Positions 10,809-23,157 of a stretch of 64,000 nucleotides of DNA are shown here, in pieces. The stretch covers positions 248,001 to 312,000 of the forward strand of contig CP034984.1 in assembly GCA_004026145.2 (NCBI GenBank), written 5' to 3'. Positions within the stretch are counted from its first letter, which is position 1; the number at the start of each line of letters is the position of its first letter. The stretch comes from Takifugu bimaculatus. Its lineage: Eukaryota; Chordata; Actinopteri; Tetraodontiformes; Tetraodontidae. The notes under the pieces are model-generated. The model had not been told where the DNA came from. It saw only the letters and a list, made by a program, of their open reading frames with translations, and made no database searches. A program made the translations under genes and the position numbers.

Positions 10809-12939
10809 TCAAAGACCTGGCCGCAAAATCTCGCAGGATTTGTCACTCTGCTGCAGAGAGTGGCCTTCCTGCTCCTCATAGATGAGCTGGTTTTCAAGGA
10901 AACTGTCGCTGTAATGCAGCATTTGCATGAGAGCCGTTAGCAGCAGGATGTCGGTGTCCTGGTCAGGCTCCAGCTCTTCAGAGTAGTTCTTCACTGGTAT
11001 CACACAGGACAAGGGGATGCCCAGACACTGGCTCAAATCTCGGGCCTGCAAAAGTATTTAGATTTCCTCAAATGTTGCTGTAAAATGTGTTTTTCTATTT
11101 CCTTCTTCTAAATATGTTTTAAAATTTGCATAATCACGTTCATTTATATATGTGTGCGTGTGTTTATTTATTTTATTTTATTTTTGTACAGGACACAGGA
11201 TACCATGCTGTAAAAACATGGTGGAATGACTTTGTACTGCTCATGGAGGGGGATGCAGGTCAATGTTTACCATTCTTTTGAATATTTTACTGCTCTGTCA
11301 CAGTAATAGAACTGCAGCCATCATTACCCTGCATGAGGTGGTGACATTTACCTTCTTCTGGATGTAAACACTGTGATAAATTGTTCTTAAGTCATCCGCC
11401 ACCAGAGAGCACGCCTCGTCCACTTTGGTCATGAGCAGGATCTGGGGAATGCCTACAGGTAAAGGAGAGGAAAAAGCACCATGAGAAATGTCGCCCTGAT
11501 TTTAACAGAAAAACACAGGTGTGGTACTAACCCATCTGACTGGCCTTTTTGCGGATCATGTCAAACTTGTCCAGCATTTTCTGGGAGAGGATTGAAGCCT
11601 TGCAGGTGTCCACCACATAGGCAATGCAGTGGATCTTGTCATTAAGGGTCGCCAGTGTCTTGTAGCCAGGAGAGTCCGGCATGAGGGGACCAGAGGGACT
11701 GAACTTAGAAGCAAGCAGAGAGAAGGTCCATGTGTCAAAAAAAAACAAACCATAATCGACATGAAAAATGTGGTAGGTGGGGGGTTTAAAAAGGGAAACC
11801 TGGTAACGATCCACTATGTGACCCCTGAAGATGTTGAACAAATCCTCAATGTCCACTCCCGCACCGGTCATTTCCTCCAGTCCCATTGTGTCACACAGGA
11901 CCAGAGGCAGAGACTGTCCCCTCTTCCCAGCCATTATTCTGTAGGTTCGATACTACAAGTGAGACACAATTTGAAACACAAGTTATGGTTGAGGATGCGT
12001 TCAGGTGCAGGACCAGAGCTGGTTTATTTGGATTCTGGTGTGAGTAGTGACACCTGAGTCGTCACACTCTTGTCTGCCGTCCCAGCGATGGCCTGGCACG
12101 TCATGCTGCCTCGGAATATCGAGTTGACGGAGTTAAAGAAGCTGGATTTGCCAGCTCCGACGGGCCCCACCAACAGGATCCGGGCCTGGGGAACGGCACT
12201 GATGCCAGGCCTGTACTTGGAAATGTTCTGTAGCAACTCTTGCTTTTTCCTACGAGGAACACAAAGAGTGTCAGAGTTGGATTATGGGTAAGTTGCATCA
12301 TCCGTGTTTAACCTACTCTGTCGTCCATTGAATGTTCCTCCAGGGTTTCTTAAGCAGTATTCCCAAACCTGCACATGGGATAAATGCACATAAATGCACC
12401 TTAGCAAGATGTCAAACCTTATCAGAATTTAGCCTGTAAAGAATGAAGAAAACCAACTTTCAACTCGATACACTTCCAGCTCGATCAGTGCAAAGTCGCC
12501 CCCGTGCATGTCCTGGCGCCTGGAAGTTGAAATTCGTCCCCGGATTGGACAGAACGCTGGGTTTGTTGTCGTGCAGGAACACCAAAGCACCGAAATCTGG
12601 ACTGGTGTCCACGTCTGTGAATGCGGGCTGTCCGGCGATGCCCACCACCTTCAGAGGTTTGGGTTCCTCTGCTTTGATGCTGTACAGGAAGGCCTCGCCA
12701 TCGATGACGGGCTGCCCGCTCTTGGTGTAGTCCTTGGAGGTATAGGCCCCATAGACACGCCCGGCCGTGTTGAAGGCCACTATGACAGTGGGGCCCTGAT
12801 GGTCACAGCGACTGTGGAAAGCATCAGCGGTGAAGCCCTGGACGCTGGCCTTGTAGAGGAGATGCAGTCTGGCGTGTCCAAAGAGAGAGAGCAGCTTCTT
12901 CTCCTGATCTTGAGACAGGCTGGACGTGATGGTAGACAT
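10809..12939 (-). pseudogene. Interferon-induced protein 44-like, copy 2 (frameshifted)
   Basis: Second copy of the IFI44-like gene, with the same seven-exon layout: 12458-12939, 12317-12368, 12054-12249, 11800-11952, 11532-11703, 11352-11452, 10809-11045. Compared with copy 1, one extra base near 12512-12516 (minus-strand GGCGCCAGGACAT in place of GGCACCGGACAT) shifts the frame inside exon 1. The reading ends QAPGHARGRL..., with a stop at 12460-12462, inside exon 1. Only about 159 residues of TLDc domain would be made; the GTPase domain (P-loop in exon 3) is cut off. All splice sites remain. Either this is a fresh pseudogene, a TLDc-only product, or the base is a sequencing error. Confidence 0.8.
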
Positions 12940-13356
12940 GGTGGACAGATCGCTGTACAGAGCCAGATACAGACGCCTGATTGGTTAGTGACCCCATTTC
13001 ATATTGTTACTTGTGGTTATGATCAGGGATGTTACGTTTGGTGGCTGTTGATGTAGGTTGTTGGTTGTTGTAGCTTCCTTATTAGATTAGGTTAGGTTAG
13101 ATTAGATTAGATTAGATTACATGCATCACAATGAAACCAAAAAACGATAATCCTGTTAACGGGGAAACAACTTAACATTGATTGATTTATATAAACACAG
13201 AAGAAAAGATTTTCTGGAGTATTTTGCTACCTATCGACAATTGCTGCCTCATGGGTTTTGCGCATGCGTGGTTCCTTCATTTCGCACGCTATTATTTGAT
13301 TGAGTATCGAACTATCGAATGCACAATATAAAACTTCTAGACGTTTTTTAACACAC

Positions 13357-13627
13357 CTGAGTTCGGTTTTTATGGACCGTCGAAACGATTACAGCTGAAA
13401 CTGTATAGAGTCCGATCGAAAGTGAAAGTATGTTTGGTTCTCTAGATAAAACTGACGATTTAAATTGTGATTTACAACAATTAAAAGACATGCGGTAAAT
13501 ATATACGTTCATAAACACTGTCCAATAGTTTTACTCGAGTAATGTAATAGAATAATACATAAAGAATACCGGCTGCGCAGAGGTGACAAGTTGCTGAAGT
13601 CGAGTCCGAAGAGAGTGAAAGCGAAAG
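13357..13627 (-). promoter_or_regulatory. Interferon-responsive promoter region, copy 2
   Basis: Both ISRE-like repeats of unit 1 are preserved: GAAAGTGAAAGT at 13418-13429 and GAAAGCGAAAG at 13617-13627. Copy 2 could therefore still be transcribed even though its reading frame is broken. Confidence 0.58.
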
Positions 13628-14834
13628 CTGCCGTATCGGATGGTGCACATTCTTTATTTGAAGCATAACTCTCCACTTCCTGTACTTTCAAACCTCTCCA
13701 CCCCAAATGCAATGATCAACAGTGAGATACATACAGGATTATCCATGCAGGACACACTGCACACGGTTACATTTCATTTTGTTGGCGTCATTCCGCAAGG
13801 CTCTCCCATTCTTACAAAAAAGTCTTTGAAACTTAAAGACAATAAAACAAATGATAAGCTACTTGAAAAGTCTGAACAATATTTCATTTACGTGATGATC
13901 GAAACATTTTTCTGAGTTCTGAGACGATTTTGTGACGTGTCACTGGTGCGTTTACGGTCTCAGAAGGGATCCGTGGGTCCTTTTTGCCATAGTGTGAAGG
14001 TTCCCTTTTAAAGGCAAAGACTAACAGTCGTGATTTATTTATATCTCGATGCGGGGTGGCGCTCTTTCCGAAACATTCAGACTGGGACAAGTGCTAACAG
14101 TTGTGTTTTTATGCATTGTTTTGGGTTTTTTGTTTTGTTTTGTGTTTAATGTTTTGGCATTTTTCCTTTTCCCCAAAACACCTTCAACTCAACATTCTTT
14201 TGTAATACGGATGCATATTTTGAGTTCCTGTTTTAATTCTAATATTACAAATATTACAGACTTGTAATTGTACACAGTAGATTGACTACACACATGTTTG
14301 CTTTGATGCTATTAAATTCAGTCTGGTAATCTCTGATGAAGGATTTGTCTCTGCACTAATCTGGTGTTCAGCAGGGGATTATCACACCAGATAACAAAGC
14401 CGTAGGTTAGTACATTTCCTCCATGTCAGGCGTGAAATCAGCGGCACACTCGTGCTGCTGCTGTTACGATACGATTCATTAATCACTCCTAATTTACTCT
14501 ACAGACAAATTTGGTGCCAACTGAATAATGTCGATAAAATGAAAAAATGCTGCATGTACACGTAAACATGGCGCCCAAGCAGCAAATGAGGCCACGAAGC
14601 ATTGCACAGACCACTACGACACCTCAGTACTGAACGTACACATTGCACTTTTAAATCCCACCTGTGCTGCGTTTGCTACGGGATAATCGCCATTTGCAGA
14701 CAGGCTTTGACGGAGACGCCTCTCCTGTTCTAAACAGGGTCATGGGTGGGAAAACCTCATGCAGTTCTTGACTTGATTAAAAGATTCTGTTGTAAAATGA
14801 CCCCATCTCGTTGTTTCCGTGTATCTACTCCGCT

Positions 14835-17800
14835 CTAGAACTCGATCTTGCAGGCCGGGAAGGTTTCGTCTTGCATGGCGACGGTGCTGTTGGATCCCAG
14901 CACGGTGATGCCCAGCTCCTTCTGCCTGTCCACCGTCTGCTGGTACCACTCCTGCATCTGCGCCGACTCATAGGTCGGGATCACTGTCACCTGGAGGGAC
15001 ACACCAGGACGAGAAAGACAAAATATAGACAAAACTCACGAGATAGTGACGCAATCGGCAGTCTGTCTGTACCTGTGTTCCATCAGGCCAGAACATCTTG
15101 CTGTCCAGCAGAGCGTTGAGGGTCTGAGCCAGACGCTGCTCCCTCTCCGGACTGTCGCCACTGATGATGTAACAGGAGGAGCGGATGCACCTGAAGAGAT
15201 CCACGCTGACGGTGGAGGAGGAGACTCCAGAGGGGATGTAAGCCAGGTCCACGTAGATGGTGACTTCCTCTTCAGAGGTGGATTTAGAAGCTGCGATGAG
15301 AGCGAGACCTTTCAGAATCCGGCCCCAAGCAGAGTAACATTTACGGTTTATTCTCATACCTGGATCGTGTGAGGAGTTGGCTGGTGCTGCGCGGGTGCTG
15401 GACGAGGGCGCCCGAGTAGAGGATGCTTTTCCCTTGGTGGCTCCGCTTTGGTTGCCAGGCCTGTTTTTCCCTGAGCTCATTATCTGGGGCGGCTGTTAAA
15501 AGGAGAAACAAAACAAGAGTTTCCACTTAAGTTACACAATCCTTTTATAAGACAAACAACCGTTCTTATCCATAAATATAAATGGGGATTCAGCTTGCTT
15601 TTAAAAATAACGGCCGCTGGGTTATGCTCGTTGTGTTTTAGACTCTGCAACAATGTAGAAGGCAACATTAGTCCCAGCAATCTTATCTCCGCACCTCCAG
15701 TACGTGAATGTTTAACGTGAGACCCTGTAAGCATCAATAAGCTTGTGCTAATAGCAGAAACTCACCACCAGTGACTTTTTCCCTCGCACACCTGAAGCCT
15801 TTGTCTTTTTCCCATGATTATCAGAGCCCGACTGGGGAACAGGCATGCAGGCATCTGGATGCGGTGGCAGTGGCGGGCTGTCCCTCAGAGGGGCTGGAGG
15901 GGGGTCTTGATGCAGAGTCTGGTTGTTGTGTAGGTCACGTGGGGAGTTGGTGGGCTCGCTACCTGACTCATCCTCATCTGAGTCAAGAGCTCCATCGGCT
16001 GTGGTGGACGGGCAGTCTTCGGTGCAGACAGGGGCGATTGACTCACTGGGGGACATGTCCTTGGTGTTGTTGGTTTTGCCGTGGCTATGTGGAGCACATG
16101 GTCCTCTGGACGACTCCGTCAGCCCCGAGCCTGAGTCCGCAGGTTTGAAATGCTTGAATTCGCAAGGGGAGACAAGACACAGGTCCACTTCATGAGAAGC
16201 TCCCTCAAAGTGCAGTGTGTTAGGAGCTGGAGGCCGGCCCATCTCTGAACCCTGACCTAAGGACCTCGAAGGCTTCTTCACTGGTAACGCCATCCCCACA
16301 AAATGGCCGCCATTGGAGTTAGAATGGTAAAGGTTGTCCTCTCCTTCTCTTTGGCTTCCAGTGGTTGGTCCTTGTTCTAAGGACATCGAGAGAGACTCAT
16401 CCACTTCTGTGGACTGTGGAGAGCTCACCTCCGCAGGCAAGGAGTGTGTCGTTGTGGTGGTAGGATCCGATCCTTCTTTAAATGCCCCCAGCGAGAGGAA
16501 GCTAAGCTGCTTCTCTCGGGAGTTTGCAGGACTCTCTTGAGTGGTTCTTGGTTGGCACAGCGGATCCTCGCTTTGCTTAAGATGGCCGGCTCTCCTGGTC
16601 GACATCAGACCCTTCTGGTCCTGTAATCTGCTGCAATCTGCTGAGAGTGCCCCTGTTGCTCCAAACGTCATCGGGGGAGAGGCAGTATGGGGTGTGTCCC
16701 GCGCTGTTGGGCCGTGAATCGGGGGAGCCTGGCTCTACAGTCTCCTCGTCGGGACTTAGAGTGACCTGGTTTTCCGGGGATGGACGGGAGGAAGGACTGT
16801 ATCTTAAGGCCCCGTCAAGGAGAGTGAACTCAGTCGGGGTTAAGTCGAGCAGAACTGTACTGTCGTTCTGGGGAGGAGAGTTTAAAGACGATGGAAACCC
16901 CACAACTTTGGCTGGTTTGTTGGAGTTTCTGGGCTTCTGCTCGTTCCTCAGGTCTACGTCAGCATCCTTCCCACTGAACGCCTGAAGCTGTCCCTCATCA
17001 TCACCGCCTGCTGCTCCTCTGTGAGCATCGGGAGCTTCATTGGTTGCCACTTGGATCATGTCTTTTTCTAATTCACTGGTTTTCTGTCTTTCTTTGACTG
17101 CTGTTTCTTCAGATCCCCCCTGCAGTCTGAGAAAGTCAGTGGAATCCTCTGGGGTGGACATTCTGGAGCCACAAGGCTTCTCTTCAGTCACTGGCTTGGA
17201 GTTTTGGCCTTGCGGCTCCTTATGAAGCTCTGATACGTCCTTTTTTGTGGCCTCATTGTTGGGCTGTTCAGCGATGGTGCATTCTACTTTGCTGAAATTA
17301 CTCATATCCTTTCCCTGTGGTTTTTTTGTTTTCTTTACTGGTGCTTTTGTTACTTCTTTTTTCAGTTTTGTTTTATTTTCATTCTTCAGTTTTGGCGTTG
17401 GGGCTTCTTTCTTAAGCTGGTCATTCCTCACAGCGACACTCTCTTCTTTAGGTTCCAGTCTTCTCTTCCTTTTTACTGCCTACCTTCCTTGAACTGTTCT
17501 TTTCTGATGCCTTTTGCTTCACACCTGCCTCCCTCATTCTGGTTTTACCAGCTTCTTTCGTAGTGACTCCATTTTGTGCCTTCCCCTTTTCTCTCATCAG
17601 CACGTTCTTCACATCATCTTTACCTCCCCAGTCTCTTCCAAGTTTTGAAGATATGTCCTGACCTTGAGACAAACCGCTGTCTATACTATCTGTTCTGTTG
17701 GTCCTCTTGCCCTCCCCTAACCTCTGTAGGTCCCCGGTAGTCACCGTGGGCTTCTGAAGGAATGCCAGCCCTTTCAGGTTCTCCAAACCCTGCAGCAGTT

Positions 17801-20800
17801 TTGCCTGTGGGGTGACACCTGGGAACAGCATCCTGACAACCTTCTCCTGAGGACACGCTGGGTGCCACACAAGCAGGATGGACACAGATGCCAGAGCAGT
17901 GAGAGGAAGGGTTTGATCTTTGGGCAAGGATGACCCCACATCAGGCCAGTTTTCCATGAATGTCTGGTACTCCTGACTCTTTTTGCCAGGACTTAGGATA
18001 TATAGGTCCAACTGTCCTACTCCCATTTTCTGAAAGAGTGTTATAGGCTCGGTGGGGATACCTTGTGGTTGAAACATTGGCTGCGGTTTGATGTCTAACT
18101 TCTTGAGCAACTGTAGAGTCAGGGCAGCTTGTTGTGTGCTCTTGAGCACATTGTCAGCATCTAACAAAAGAAGACAGAGGGCCTTTGTAGCACCAGAGCA
18201 AGGAAAATTATATTCACACCCACACAGAGATGATGCAGTTTCTGCCATTGGAGCTTGACAATTGCAATAGACTTGACTGACTTGACTGTTCTACAACCAA
18301 CTATTGCAGCCATAAAGCAAAAAACTAAACATTTGACAATTTTTCAGATTATAATGAGGTACCTTCGATTGTGTAGAGGTCATAAAAAGCTAGAAATACT
18401 CTACAACAGGGGTGTCCACACTGTTTTCACTGAGGGCCACATACATAAAAATATAGGAGGAGCTCGGCCACTTACTAGAAATTAGTTATACAGCCTTAGC
18501 TTTAGTGTATTAAAGTTAGAAAAATCAATTAAAAGTGGTCAAATATGATATATGGTTGAATATAATTAAAGACAAATCTGCCTTCATCACAGCTTTCCAT
18601 AAATGGATCTTTATTGAGTTATTCAGAAAAAGCTTTGGCAGCTCATTCCCAGAACAGCAGCCTCAGATTTCTTCTTAGACAGAAGATTTACAGTACAGAG
18701 AAAAAAACAATAATAGGGAAAAAATCAAGCTTGTTATTTAAGTTATTAGGCTTAATAATAATAACAACAACCTAATAACGTTTATTCGAAACAGTTATCA
18801 ACATTAACAGACCGAACTGGGCTTAATAAGAGGAGTGCCTATAATTTTAGTAAATTATTCTGGTGAGTATCAGCTGCACTGGGTATGTAACTTGGGCCAT
18901 CAAGCTACAGTACTGATCTGACGCCACCCGTGCCAAAAGTCCAGACAAATACCACTGATCAAGGAGCAAATCTGCATCAGATGAGATGAGCTGCTTTTGC
19001 GTGTGCAGTGTGTGCGCTGAGCATTGTGTAAAAGCAGGGTTTGTCCTGTTTGGTGGAGCAACTGCCTTGATGCCAACAGTAGCTCCCCCTGGTGTTAAGA
19101 CTAAGAAGTGCAATACACTCAAGCAAACGTTGAAGTGCGGGCCATATTCTATTCCATTTATAAAATGTCTTGCGGGCAAATTAAAAATGCACCGAGGGCC
19201 ATAGTTGGCTCCTCTGCAAGTTTGTGGTTAGTACTCGTGATTTGATCATTTTTAATGTAATACTCACAATCTTGCTTTTCTGTCTGCAGCCTGTTGGGGG
19301 CGTTAAAGAACACAACTCCGAGTTCTGGGGAGATGAGCCTTTTAGAGGAGTCATCTGCACAGACAAGGGAACATCAGGACAAAAGCACACAGCAATTAGA
19401 CAAAGTATTTCCTCTCGATTGTGTGCAAATACATCTGCTGTTAGAATAATGTGGGGAAAAAAACAATATATTGGATTTTGTGTCTGCCCACCTTTGATAT
19501 CAGAGCTTAGGTCCGACTCTGCCACCTTCCTCTCCAGGAAGGCGTTGACCCCAGGGAGGTTCTCTGTCCCGACGTGGGTCAACAACACTGCATCGATGCG
19601 GTCAAGGTGGCGGACCAGTTTCCAAAAACAGGCCTGAGCGTCTGAACCGCCGTCCATCAACATGGTGAACCCGTTGACCGCAAAGAAGGCACAGTCACCA
19701 CGGCCAGCGGGGAAAACGTAGCAGCAGGGGCGGGACAGTTTAAGGAACCCCACGGTGTTGGGGGGAGGCAGGAGGTCAAAGGGAGACGGAGGGGAGATGG
19801 TGCCTGTGATGAGGGAGGTGAATTCCCCCACAGGCTCCATGACTGGCAGCACCTCTGGGGGGTTGACGTGCAGTGTGAGCGCTTCGCACAGAGGCTGGTT
19901 TCCTAAGAGGGTCTCCCTCCACAGGCCAATGTTGGGACAGCTGAGGGTCACACTGAGTTTGGACGAGCAGACTTCTGGATCGATGAACTAAAAGCAAAGA
20001 GGCTTTTGATGAATTAGATTAAATACTTGGAAATATTATCTTACACAAGCTTTTGGATTGCTGTTGGCAGCGTTGGTTGTTTTAATCTGAATTTGTGATT
20101 TGAACTACAGTTTGGCTCATCATAACTTTGCTCTGCATGTATGTACACATCCCCAATACTTTAACAAGTATTGGGGCTTTTATTTAAACTAAACAGGTTG
20201 CTCAGTTAAATTGCCATGTAGACAATGTAACTGCTATATAAGGAGATACAATATAACTTCTTAGTTAATTCTTAGTTCCATTCAGTACGATTTTGAAAAA
20301 GTAAGTGTCCAACACGTACCAGCTCTGTAAGTATCTGTTTCAGATGTTTAGGTGAGAACAGCCCTCTGTGAAACAGCAGCTCCCCACTTTCTTCCACGCT
20401 CTCACCGGCTAAAATCAACAGCTTATGGGCGGATTCATGGGACAGCAGAGCCCTCACCTGAAGATTATTACATTTAAATGTCATTACTTTGGCTAAAACT
20501 AGGTTTTATTCGCCATGTAGTGAGGGTATAGGAAATATTTTTTCTGCAACAAAAAGCTGGAAAAAAGGAGGCAGGATTAGTTCCCTCACCTCTGAATGAA
20601 CCTGATCCTGAGATGGACAGATCAGCACCTGAGCGTCCAACACTCTGGTACTGTGGCGCAGACACTTGTGCCCTGATGAGGCAGAGAAAGAGGTGGGAAA
20701 CAGAATAGAAAGAGGAGGACAGACAGGCAGTCAGCCAAGAGGAAGGAAATAGGACACGGTTGTGAGAGCCGGACAGGAAACAGGCCTACCGGTCTGAGCG

Positions 20801-22784
20801 AGACGCCAAAAACAATCGGGAGAGGAAGTTAAAGGAGTGCAAGAAGCGAAGTGTGATAAAATGGTGGGTGAGTGAGTTCAGAGAGAGGAAGGAAGAAGAC
20901 TGGCACAGCTGAGAGTGACCAGTGTGGGAGAGAGTGCGTCGACATTTACAGGAGGCGGACACGGCCGACTGGAAAACAATAACCCAAATAACAAAAGTCT
21001 CTTTGTCTTGATTTCGAGTTGGAGACTAAACTCTCTGTTCGCTGTTGTACTGAATCACATATTTATGCACTCAGAGGTTCAAAGGTAAATCATGTCTGGG
21101 ATTCCGTGGGCTGCCGGGACAGCTGAAGAATTATTTATTCATGTATTCACTCTCTCCAGACCTTTGTTTGACGCCTCCCTCTGCCCACAGATGTGAGCTC
21201 ATGTCAGCGTTGATGCCTGCCACACGTTAGCACCAGAGAAGCCAGCAACCTTTAGCCCAAACGCCTCAAGTGCAATTTGCAAAGCAACACATCATAAAAC
21301 CAACAGAATTGTGATGTTTTAAGAACAATTAGACCTTCGACGCGCTAACCAACTAGCAAGGTAACCCTCTTGCTGGCTTTCCTTAACGTTAATTTGAATA
21401 TTCAAATAAAGAATCGTTCAAAAAACCTGTGCGTTGTAGGAATCCTGGACGACTCTCAGGAGGAAAGCAAGCAAGCATAATGTCCTAACCGTTCATTAAT
21501 CTCTCTCTTTCTCCTCCCATTCTTCAACAACTAATAAGCTCGTTGAAAGCGAGTCCCCTGCAGACGGACACTCTCAGATTTCTGTGTCACCTTCGGTGTC
21601 ATTTCTATCGTCACTTCAGCTCGGCTGTGACAGTTGTCTCTGCACTGTCCCCCATGTTTAACAATGAACGCGCCTTCCAGCTTCCCTCCCTCTTGACCCC
21701 TGGCTGTCGGAACAGGGTTGTTGCCATGGGGACCCGAGCTCCGCGCTCGATCAAGGGTCAAGGAATTTGTTTGAGGAAGACGGGAACTTACCTACGCCTT
21801 TGAAGGATGCGGTGTGATATGAGAGAAATTGTCGGAGATAGAGGTTGAGGTCGCAGGATTTCAGGTCCACATTCCATGAGCGAATGCCTGGAAACGGAGC
21901 ACAAATTCATCATCAGGTGGCTGAAAAGCTTAGAGACATCAAAATGACTGCATGGTTGCGCAACCCCTTTAATCTGAAGTGCATTTAGTCTGGATATTTA
22001 TGCACGCGCATCAACGCGTCCCAGCAAAACGCACAGCTGTGAAGATCCGAGCAACAGATGCTGCTGCAGCAGGTCAGAAATCTTGATGCAAGATTATTTC
22101 ACTTGTCACAGCAGAGGACAGAGCTCTCTGGGCGGCCCATAAAAAACAACATGGTTTTCACCCCTGATGAGGAAATATTAACCATCATTAAATCTATGTG
22201 TCTGTACTTGGGTACCTAAACACATTAAGGGTGCGGTTTTCTGTTCGTTTTGGTCTTTTTATCTATTCAATTATGTATTATTATTATTATGCATTCTTCT
22301 ATAATCCGTCTGATTCTTCACTGAGCTCCCGAGTAGTTCATGACAAATGATGAACATCAACACCCTAAAAAGGCAGCTTCTAAAACGACCGAGGAGAAGG
22401 ACGGTCCGGCCGCTCCAGGCAGTTTCAAGCAGAGGGCTGATGAGATGCTGATGCTGGAGCCCCGCTAGATGACGCATCCCCGGTCAGCATGTTGGGTTAA
22501 ATTACAACAACACTGCAATGTTTGCCGCGCAGCCTCCTCCTCTGTTAGGCCAGCAGGACTCGCCCGATTTTATTACATATTAAAATAATCTGATCGGGCC
22601 GCTGCGGTCTGGCGGACTTACCCCGTTCGATCTCCCTGCTAATGAGCCCTGTCTGTCTGGGCTGAGCTGTCCGTCCGATCACGACGAGCAGGGAGTATTT
22701 ATGGGCGCACAAGTCGATGTTGGCGGCGGCAGCGCGCTTCGGCTGCTCCTGGACCTCCCTCTCCAGCACCCGGCTGGACGCCAT
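14835..22784 (-). CDS. map1s: Microtubule-associated protein 1S
   Basis: MAP1-family protein that binds microtubules and links them to autophagy and mitochondria. Ten coding exons on the minus strand: 22622-22784, 21792-21887, 20590-20672, 20320-20457, 19492-19987, 19268-19354, 15766-18160, 15360-15492, 15073-15290, 14835-14990. The N-terminal part resembles the MAP1 metallo-beta-lactamase-like region (CCYVFPAGRGDCAFFAVNGF, LVRHLDRIDAVLLTH, FQKMGVGQLDLYIL). The middle carries STEVDESLSMSLEQG and HEVDLCLVSPCEF. The C-terminal light-chain domain starts VDLAYIPSG and ends QDETFPACKIEF. Its length, near 1320 residues, fits MAP1S rather than the much larger MAP1A/B. An alternative ATG lies five codons upstream (22799). 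The 2.4-kb exon has two net +1 frame breaks, near 17450-17475 (an A5 run) and between about 16577 and 16671. These are either assembly indels or true lesions. Confidence 0.88.
18407..19211. mobile_element. hAT-like non-autonomous DNA transposon remnant
   Basis: It lies in the map1s intron between exons 6 and 7. The left end, CAGGGGTGTCC followed by CACTGAGGGCCACATA, and the inverted right-end GAGGGCCATAGTT are characteristic of hAT elements. It is flanked by near-identical 8-bp sites, CTCTACAA (18399-18406) and CTCTGCAA (19212-19219). There is no transposase, and the outer right terminus has decayed. Confidence 0.6.
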
Positions 22785-22956
22785 GTTGGAAACTTGCATT
22801 TGGGTGTGATGTCATCCGCGCATGAATGAGCGCATGATTTGAAAGAGGCTGAAATATTAATGACGCGTCACTAACGCGGCGAGACGCTTGGATTTATTTC
22901 ACGACATTGCGCGGTAATAATATTGTAATAAGTACAGAGACATTTAAATAAAGCGA

Positions 22957-22962
22957 TTTATT
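22957..22962 (-). terminator. Poly(A) signal of the CART gene
   Basis: AATAAA on the minus strand about 195 nt past the CART stop codon. The map1s start codon lies only about 170 bp further on, so the CART 3' end and the map1s promoter are packed together. Confidence 0.5.
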
Positions 22963-23157
22963 GACCTCACCTCACAAATGTGTTTACACTGATGAGTTTG
23001 GTAACGACGGTAACAAAAACTGAATGACAGAAAGGGGGAAATACATTTAATGATCACGAGATGGCACCGTCACGGATCCTCCACAAAATCCACTGAGGAT
23101 CATACATCACATCACAAGTAATCTGGTAATGACATTTTACGAGCACATTGTGTTCTT

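Larger units (their letters stand above)
10174..15265. repeat. Tandem duplication, unit 2
   Basis: Direct repeat of unit 1 (2644-10160) without the LTR element. Its right side continues into the intact map1s gene and its left side begins at the junction. Small differences from unit 1 include single-base changes, a deletion of about 60 bp near 10506, and one frame-breaking base in the IFI44-like gene. Confidence 0.93.

Noticed and set aside
18161..18248. Upstream extension of map1s exon 7 to an ATG at 18248
   Set aside because: It is intron read-through: a good acceptor (TTCTTTTGTTAG) at 18160/18161 joins in phase with exon 6.
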